Below, one piece after another: positions 59,823-64,000 of a stretch of DNA of 64,000 nucleotides (within the stretch, counting starts at the first letter, position 1; the number at the start of each line of letters is the position of its first letter). Both the position numbers and the translations under genes were made by a program. Origin of the DNA: Myxococcales bacterium (GTDB lineage: Bacteria > Myxococcota_A > Polyangia > Polyangiales > Ga0077539). The stretch is from the NCBI GenBank assembly GCA_013298625.1, contig JAAFIF010000003.1:1-64000 (forward strand). The letters are read 5' to 3'. Below the pieces are notes generated by a model, which saw nothing but the letters and a program-made list of their open reading frames with translations, was not told where the DNA came from and made no database searches.

Positions 59823-60764
59823 ATGGCGCAGCGCGGTCGCGACGACGAGCTCTACGGCCTCGATGTGCGGCGGTTCGCGATGGCTCCACGGAGGCCGGGC
59901 TTCGAGCGCGCGGCGTTGGCGCTCTTGCCCGAGGGCTCACAAGCGCGGTGCAACGCTGACGATTCGCCGCAAATCGCGCTCGCGGGCGGCCCGTGGCTTC
60001 GCGCGGGACACGCCGTCGAGGCGCACGCGAGCACCAGGGATCCTCGCGAGGCGTGGGAGCTTCTGTACGCGCGGGGCGTGATCGACCGCGCCCTGTTCGA
60101 AGAGCTCCCTTCGCGCTGCGTCGCGCGCTGCGCGCAGTGCGGCAGCCGACGGTCGAGCGTGCGCTGCGACCGTTGTCTCGGGACGCTCTGGACGCCATCG
60201 GGAGGGCCGAGCTCGGTGCTGGCCGCGCTGTCGATGGCGAGCGCCGCGGAGGAGCTGCGCGCCGCCGAACAGCTCGTCGCCGAGTGCTACGCGCGGCTGC
60301 GTCCTTGGGGATTTCGCGGGGCTCTGCCCACGGTGTATTGGTCGTTCGAGGCGCTCGGGGGGCAGCCCAACAGCGCAGACCGCGGCGCGATCCGAGAGCT
60401 CGCGCTGGTCTCGTGGCGGTCGGTCGACGAAGAAGAGGGCTTCGTGCTCTTGGACAGCACGCGGCGCGCGATGCGAGGCGGCGCAGCGATGCCCATCCCC
60501 AGGGGCCATCGACCGTGGATCGTCGAAGACGTGGGAGACATGCTCCTCTACGATCTCGCCGCTCGTCATGGGCTGCTCTCGAGGGACAGGCCGTCCTACG
60601 CGATCCCTGTGCAGCGATCGGTGGTCGGCCTCGCGTTCGCTGCGCATCCCAACCCGTTCGAGCCGCTGGTGCGCGTCAACACGCTGGGCTTCTACGTGGA
60701 CACCCTCGGCGAGTCGCGCGTGGTGCTCGTCGGCCTGCTCGATGATGGGCGTCCGACCGCGTGA
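59823..60764 (+). CDS. Uncharacterised protein with internal zinc-ribbon
   Basis: The 313-residue protein is soluble. A four-cysteine ribbon, RCAQCGSRRSSVRCDRCLG (about residues 100-118), interrupts a longer alpha/beta region. The C-terminal half has VYWSFEALGGQPNSADRGAIRELALVSWRS and HRPWIVEDVGDMLLYDLAARHGLLS. Late, a hydrophobic strand VVGLAFAAHPNPFEPLVRVNTLGFYVD occurs. I recognise no family. It starts with ATG 59823, which fits its N-terminal charged segment. It is upstream of the EamA transporter gene by 36 bp on the same strand and may be co-transcribed. Confidence 0.6.
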   Translation: MAQRGRDDELYGLDVRRFAMAPRRPGFERAALALLPEGSQARCNADDSPQIALAGGPWLRAGHAVEAHASTRDPREAWELLYARGVIDRALFEELPSRCVARCAQCGSRRSSVRCDRCLGTLWTPSGGPSSVLAALSMASAAEELRAAEQLVAECYARLRPWGFRGALPTVYWSFEALGGQPNSADRGAIRELALVSWRSVDEEEGFVLLDSTRRAMRGGAAMPIPRGHRPWIVEDVGDMLLYDLAARHGLLSRDRPSYAIPVQRSVVGLAFAAHPNPFEPLVRVNTLGFYVDTLGESRVVLVGLLDDGRPTA

Positions 60765-60800
60765 CGCGCGGCCCCTCGGTGTGGCTTGATCGACCGCTCT

Positions 60801-61883
60801 GTGTCCGACGAATCCCGCTCTCACTCGCACCCGCGTCGCGGAGTGCTCATGGCGATCGGGGCGGCGGTGCTCTTCGGCGCGAGCACGCCGCTCTCACGGG
60901 CGCTGCTCGTGCAGATCGCGCCCGCGATGCTCGCGGCGCTGCTCTACCTCGGCGCCGGCGTCGGGCTCGCGCTCTCGTGGCTCGTTCGTCGCGGCGCGCC
61001 GCTCGCCCGCGCAGACGCGCCATGGCTCGCGGGCGCCGCGCTGTTCGGCGGCGTGCTCGGGCCGATGGCGCTGCTCTTCGGGCTGCGCGCGACCCCCGCG
61101 GGGCCAGCGTCGCTGCTGCTCAACCTCGAGTCGGTGTTCACTGCCCTTGTTGCGTGGCGAGTGTTTCGCGAGGCCATCGATCGCCGGCTCGCCCTCGGAA
61201 TGGCCCTGGTGCTCGCGGGATCGCTCGCGCTCGCGTGGCCGTCGACCGCGGCGCTCGCGCAGGGCGCGCAGGGCGCCCGTTGGTGGGGCCCCGCGCTGAT
61301 CGCGCTCGCGTGCGCGCTGTGGGCGATCGACAACAACCTCACGCGCAAGGTGTCCGACGCGGACGTGCGCGCGGTGGTGGCGGTCAAGTGCCTCGTGGCG
61401 GGGGCGGTCAACCTCGGGGTGGCGCTGGTCTCGGGCGCGGCGATCCCTGAAAAATCACTGCTCGTTCGCGCTCTCGCGCTGGGCTTTGTGAGCTACGGAG
61501 TGAGCCTGTTGCTCTTCGTCCTCGCGCTGCGTCACCTGGGCGCGGCGCGGACGGGGTCGTGGTTTGCGCTCGCGCCGTTTGTGGGCGCGCTCGGCGCGGT
61601 GCTCTTGTTGAGAGAGCCCGTCACCGGGGCGATGGCGTTCGCGACGCTGATGATGGGCGTCGGGCTCGCGCTGCACGCGATCGAGCGGCACGAGCACGAT
61701 CACACGCACGAAGAGAGCACGCACGCGCACGGGCACCGTCACGACGACGGGCACCACGCGCACGATCACGCAGAGGGCGTGGCCGTTCGTGAAGGGCACT
61801 CGCACGAGCACACGCACGGGCGTGTGGTGCATCGGCACCCGCACTTTCCGGACACGCACCACCGGCACACGCACGAGGCGTGA
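60801..61883 (+). CDS. EamA/DMT-family transporter with histidine-rich C-terminal tail
   Basis: The 360-residue protein has ten hydrophobic helices in two EamA repeats. The first opens RGVLMAIGAAVLFGASTPLSRALLV and closes at about residue 140. The second opens ALIALACALWAIDNNLTRKVS, a conserved EamA stretch, and ends at about 285. It exports or imports small organic molecules across the inner membrane. The tail (about 295-360) has more than twenty histidines alternating with Asp, Glu and Gly, including HEHDHTHEESTHAHGHRHDDGHHAHDH. Such tails bind divalent metals and are known in zinc and nickel transporters. GTG 60801 is preferred over TTG 60786, which only adds five residues. Its stop shares TGAGCGCTCA with the convergent gene. 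Confidence 0.85.
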   Translation: MSDESRSHSHPRRGVLMAIGAAVLFGASTPLSRALLVQIAPAMLAALLYLGAGVGLALSWLVRRGAPLARADAPWLAGAALFGGVLGPMALLFGLRATPAGPASLLLNLESVFTALVAWRVFREAIDRRLALGMALVLAGSLALAWPSTAALAQGAQGARWWGPALIALACALWAIDNNLTRKVSDADVRAVVAVKCLVAGAVNLGVALVSGAAIPEKSLLVRALALGFVSYGVSLLLFVLALRHLGAARTGSWFALAPFVGALGAVLLLREPVTGAMAFATLMMGVGLALHAIERHEHDHTHEESTHAHGHRHDDGHHAHDHAEGVAVREGHSHEHTHGRVVHRHPHFPDTHHRHTHEA

Positions 61884-61887
61884 GCGC

Positions 61888-63012
61888 TCAGACGTTGGGC
61901 GCGAGCAGCGACCAGGTGCGGGGGCCGACGATGCCGTCGACCGAGAGGCCGTTGTCCGACTGAAACTGTCGAACGGCGCTCTGCGTGCCCGGGCCGAAGA
62001 TCCCGTCGATGTCGACCTCGTAGCCGAGGTTCGAGAGCGCCGCTTGGATGTTTCGGACGTGGTTTCCGCTCGCGCCGCGGCCGATGGACGTGCCCGAGCG
62101 GCGGGCGGGAGCCACAGGCGAGTTCTTCGCCGGAGGCGCGTTGGTGTTGCTCGCGTGCGTGACCGAGGCGAGCCGCGAGGCCATCCCGAGGGCAGAGCGC
62201 GTCCCTGCGCCGACGAGCCCGTCGACACGCAGGCCGTTGTTGGACTGAAAGTCCCTCACGGCTTGCTCTGTTCCTGCGCCGAAGATCCCGTCGACGCTGA
62301 GGTCGTAGCCTTGGTTGTTGAGGGCGCTCTGGAGGTTGCGGATCTCTTGCCCGCGATCGCCGCGACGCAGCGTCGTCGGCTTGAGCGTGCTTCTGCCAAC
62401 GCTCTTCGCCGCAGGGGCTTCTTCGTCCTCTTCGTCCTCTTCGTCCTCGTCTTCGCTGTCCTCTTCGTCTTCGTCTTCGTCTTCGTCTTCGCTGTCCTCT
62501 TCGTCTTCGTCCTCGTCTTCGCTGTCTTCTTCGTCTTCGTCTTCGCTGTCTTCTTCGTCTTCGCCGACTTCGTCGCCGTACTCTTTGCTCACGGACGCGA
62601 GCAGCTCGTCAGCGTCGTCCTTGTCGTAGTCGAACGCCTCTGCGAGCAGGACGAAGAGCTCGTACTCGTCGCCCTCTTCGACCTCGCCGTCGGCGAGCAT
62701 GATCGCCGCGGTCGCGGTGAGCACCGACTCGCGGTCGTCCTCGTCGGTGATGGTGCGCGCGAGCTTCTGCACGCGCTGCTCCCAGCCCGAGGCGAGCTCC
62801 GCTGCGCTGGCCTGCATCGCGCTGGCGATGGCCTCTTCGGACACATCGTCGTCGCTCAGCTCGGAGATCGCCTCGGCGAGCGCCTCGGACTCTTCGTCTT
62901 CGAGCTCGCCGTCGGCCAGCGCGATCATCATGCCTGCGTCGACGACGGCCTGAAGCAGTCGGTTGCCGAGCCGAGCGCCCGACGATTGTTGAGGCTTACG
63001 CGAAAACGCCAT
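61888..63012 (-). CDS. TerB-like domain protein with acidic linker and two peptidoglycan-binding domains
   Basis: The 374-residue protein starts at ATG 63012. The SD sequence GGAGGAG lies about ten bases upstream. Residues 10-140 are a TerB-like helical domain with VVDAGMMIALADGELEDEESEALAEAI and a second copy-like TAAIMLADGEVEEGDEYELFVLL. A long acidic stretch (about 150-200) is composed of repeated DE, SED and EED units, encoded by GAAGAC/GAG runs. Two peptidoglycan-binding (PG_binding_1) domains follow. LRRGDRGQEIRNLQSALNNQGYDLSVDGIFGAGTEQAVRDFQ and GASGNHVRNIQAALSNLGYEVDIDGIFGPGTQSAVRQFQ are at about 225 and 315. No signal peptide is seen, so export is unexplained. Confidence 0.85.
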   Translation of the reverse strand: MAFSRKPQQSSGARLGNRLLQAVVDAGMMIALADGELEDEESEALAEAISELSDDDVSEEAIASAMQASAAELASGWEQRVQKLARTITDEDDRESVLTATAAIMLADGEVEEGDEYELFVLLAEAFDYDKDDADELLASVSKEYGDEVGEDEEDSEDEDEEDSEDEDEDEEDSEDEDEDEDEEDSEDEDEEDEEDEEAPAAKSVGRSTLKPTTLRRGDRGQEIRNLQSALNNQGYDLSVDGIFGAGTEQAVRDFQSNNGLRVDGLVGAGTRSALGMASRLASVTHASNTNAPPAKNSPVAPARRSGTSIGRGASGNHVRNIQAALSNLGYEVDIDGIFGPGTQSAVRQFQSDNGLSVDGIVGPRTWSLLAPNV

Positions 63013-63315
63013 CTGTCTGTTCTCCTCCGTAGTGTTGCGATCGACTCGCGCTCGCAACGAACGCGATCGTAACGAAGTGCTCTGACGGATGCGCGTGACG
63101 ATCGTGTGCGCGTTGCGGTTCCGCACGTGTGCGTGCGGGTGCGAGCGTCACAGGGGCAGTTTTCGCTGGACCCGTGACGGGAGCGCTGCAGGCGGCGAGC
63201 GAGAGGCCGAGCGCGACGGCGGGCCATGGTGCCCGTTCGCGAACACGGGTCGTGGCTTCGCCGAAGTTTCTGCGGTGCTTGCGCAGGATGCGTGGTAATC
63301 CAGCGGCGAAATCGA
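63013..63315. other. Divergent intergenic region, 303 bp
   Basis: This gap separates the TerB-like gene from the Rsm22-like gene. I find no open gene, no tRNA and no convincing terminator. The SD sequence of the minus-strand gene lies at about 63021-63027. A CCGTGACGGGAGCGCTGCAGG stretch is GC-rich without a perfect palindrome. Promoters for both genes should lie here but I cannot place them. Confidence 0.4.
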
Positions 63316-64000
63316 ATGCAGCCCTTCGTGCTCGAACCCCTCTCCGACGACTTCGCCCGCGCGCTCGTCCGCGCGGTCGGTCGCAAGATCGAGGCCCGCT
63401 CGCTGCCCGCGCTCGTCGAGCGAGTGTCCCGCAAATACCTTGGAGAAAAGCAGGCGCTCGCGAAGCCCGACGAGCTCGCGGCTCGGGCGTTGTTCTTTCT
63501 TCCGAGGGACGTTCACAAGGTCGTCGCGCCGCTCGCTGAGCTCTCGCGTTCGGGCGCGCTCGCCGCGAGGCCGCTGCGGGTGCTCGACGTGGGCGCGGGC
63601 GTCGGGGCGAGCTCGCTCGGCGCGCTGCTCGCGCTCTCGGCGCTCGGTCACTCGGTCGCGCACGTCCGCTGCGTGGACGAAGACCACGAGGCGCTGGCGC
63701 TCTTGCGCAAGGTCTTCGACGCGCTGCGCGCCGACGCGCTGATCGAGCTCGCGTCGAGCGCGCTCTCGGTGGGCGCGGGCAGCGCCGACGGGGCCAACGC
63801 GCTCGGCGCGCCGGGCAACAGCGAACCGTGGGACGTGATGCTCGTCAGCAACGTGCTCACCGAGGTGCTGCGCAGCGAAGACGCGCGCAGCGAAGCGCCC
63901 AGGGACGAGGCCGCTCGGGCCGAGCGCGTCGCGCAGCTGGTGCTCTCGCTGGTCCACGGCGCTCCGCTCGCAGAGGACGGAGCGCTCGTGCTGATCGAGC
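63316..64000 (+). CDS. Rsm22-like SAM-dependent methyltransferase, 3' truncated by window edge
   Basis: The reading frame starts at ATG 63316 and is still open at the last base, giving 228 visible residues. A helical N-terminal part (about 1-90) has ALVERVSRKYLGEKQALAKPDELAARALFFLPRDVHKV, the beginning typical of small-ribosomal-subunit Rsm22-type proteins. The SAM-binding strand and loop is LRVLDVGAGVGASSLGALLAL (about 92-112). HVRCVDEDHEALALL, the acidic ribose-binding position, and WDVMLVSNVLTEVL follow. Family members associate with the small ribosomal subunit, and are probable rRNA methyltransferases. The C-terminal half, with the cysteines of some members, lies outside the window. Confidence 0.8.
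   Translation, partial: MQPFVLEPLSDDFARALVRAVGRKIEARSLPALVERVSRKYLGEKQALAKPDELAARALFFLPRDVHKVVAPLAELSRSGALAARPLRVLDVGAGVGASSLGALLALSALGHSVAHVRCVDEDHEALALLRKVFDALRADALIELASSALSVGAGSADGANALGAPGNSEPWDVMLVSNVLTEVLRSEDARSEAPRDEAARAERVAQLVLSLVHGAPLAEDGALVLIE

Overview
The window is GC-rich chromosomal DNA, densely packed with genes. I read it as Myxococcota (Polyangia, perhaps a Sandaracinus relative). This rests on the many lipoproteins with Ser/Asp/Thr-rich linkers, VanW-type proteins, a sigma54 activator with a GAF domain, a caspase-fold lipoprotein, dispersed type III secretion genes and probable myxobacterial paralogous families. The assignment comes from gene content, not from a marker gene. 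There is no rRNA, CRISPR array, prophage or complete insertion sequence.

Layout. 1-8.3 kb: end of a Kup potassium transporter, a VanW protein paired with a glycosyltransferase-like protein, a LysR-type regulator, an exported S55 (SpoIVB-type) peptidase and an exported beta-propeller protein. 8.3-14.5 kb: a sigma54 activator with an MBL-fold phosphodiesterase-like partner, a thioredoxin-like lipoprotein, a Uma2 nuclease with eleven in-frame REEG repeats, and a YkvA-type protein. 14.6-22.8 kb: a Clp/Hsp100 ATPase whose C-terminus looks like a class I release factor without its GGQ loop, then a large caspase-fold lipoprotein. 23.0-24.2 kb: a conserved 243-residue protein of unknown function, followed by two tandem RNAs that fold like circularly permuted tRNAs (the layout of YrlA-type bacterial Y RNAs) and a strong intrinsic terminator. 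I consider this protein-RNA operon the most interesting item. 24.3-34.4 kb: metallophosphoesterase, YaaH-like transporter, asparaginase II family, SctR, Prs, a Slt-type transglycosylase and inorganic pyrophosphatase. 34.4-42.3 kb: a long minus-strand series including rhodanese, RlmB, Fmt, SctU, pyruvate kinase and an XPB-like helicase, with a PLD nuclease diverging from its end. 43.1-45.9 kb: DUF218, a lipoprotein, a 41-residue membrane protein, CcmD-like and CcmC. 45.9-53.6 kb: a CzcCBA-type metal efflux operon divergent from its two-component system. 53.6-64 kb: lipoproteins, an SdpI/SdpR pair, a radical SAM/SPASM-like protein, an esterase-like lipoprotein, a His-tailed EamA transporter, a TerB/peptidoglycan-binding protein and the start of an Rsm22-type methyltransferase.

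Three small repeat elements lie between convergent genes. One is a 158-bp MITE-like palindrome that inserted at a stop codon and duplicated TGA. Stop codons are unusually often TGAGCGC, and four convergent pairs end in a shared TGAGCGC palindrome; a fifth pair appears to have done so before the MITE arrived.
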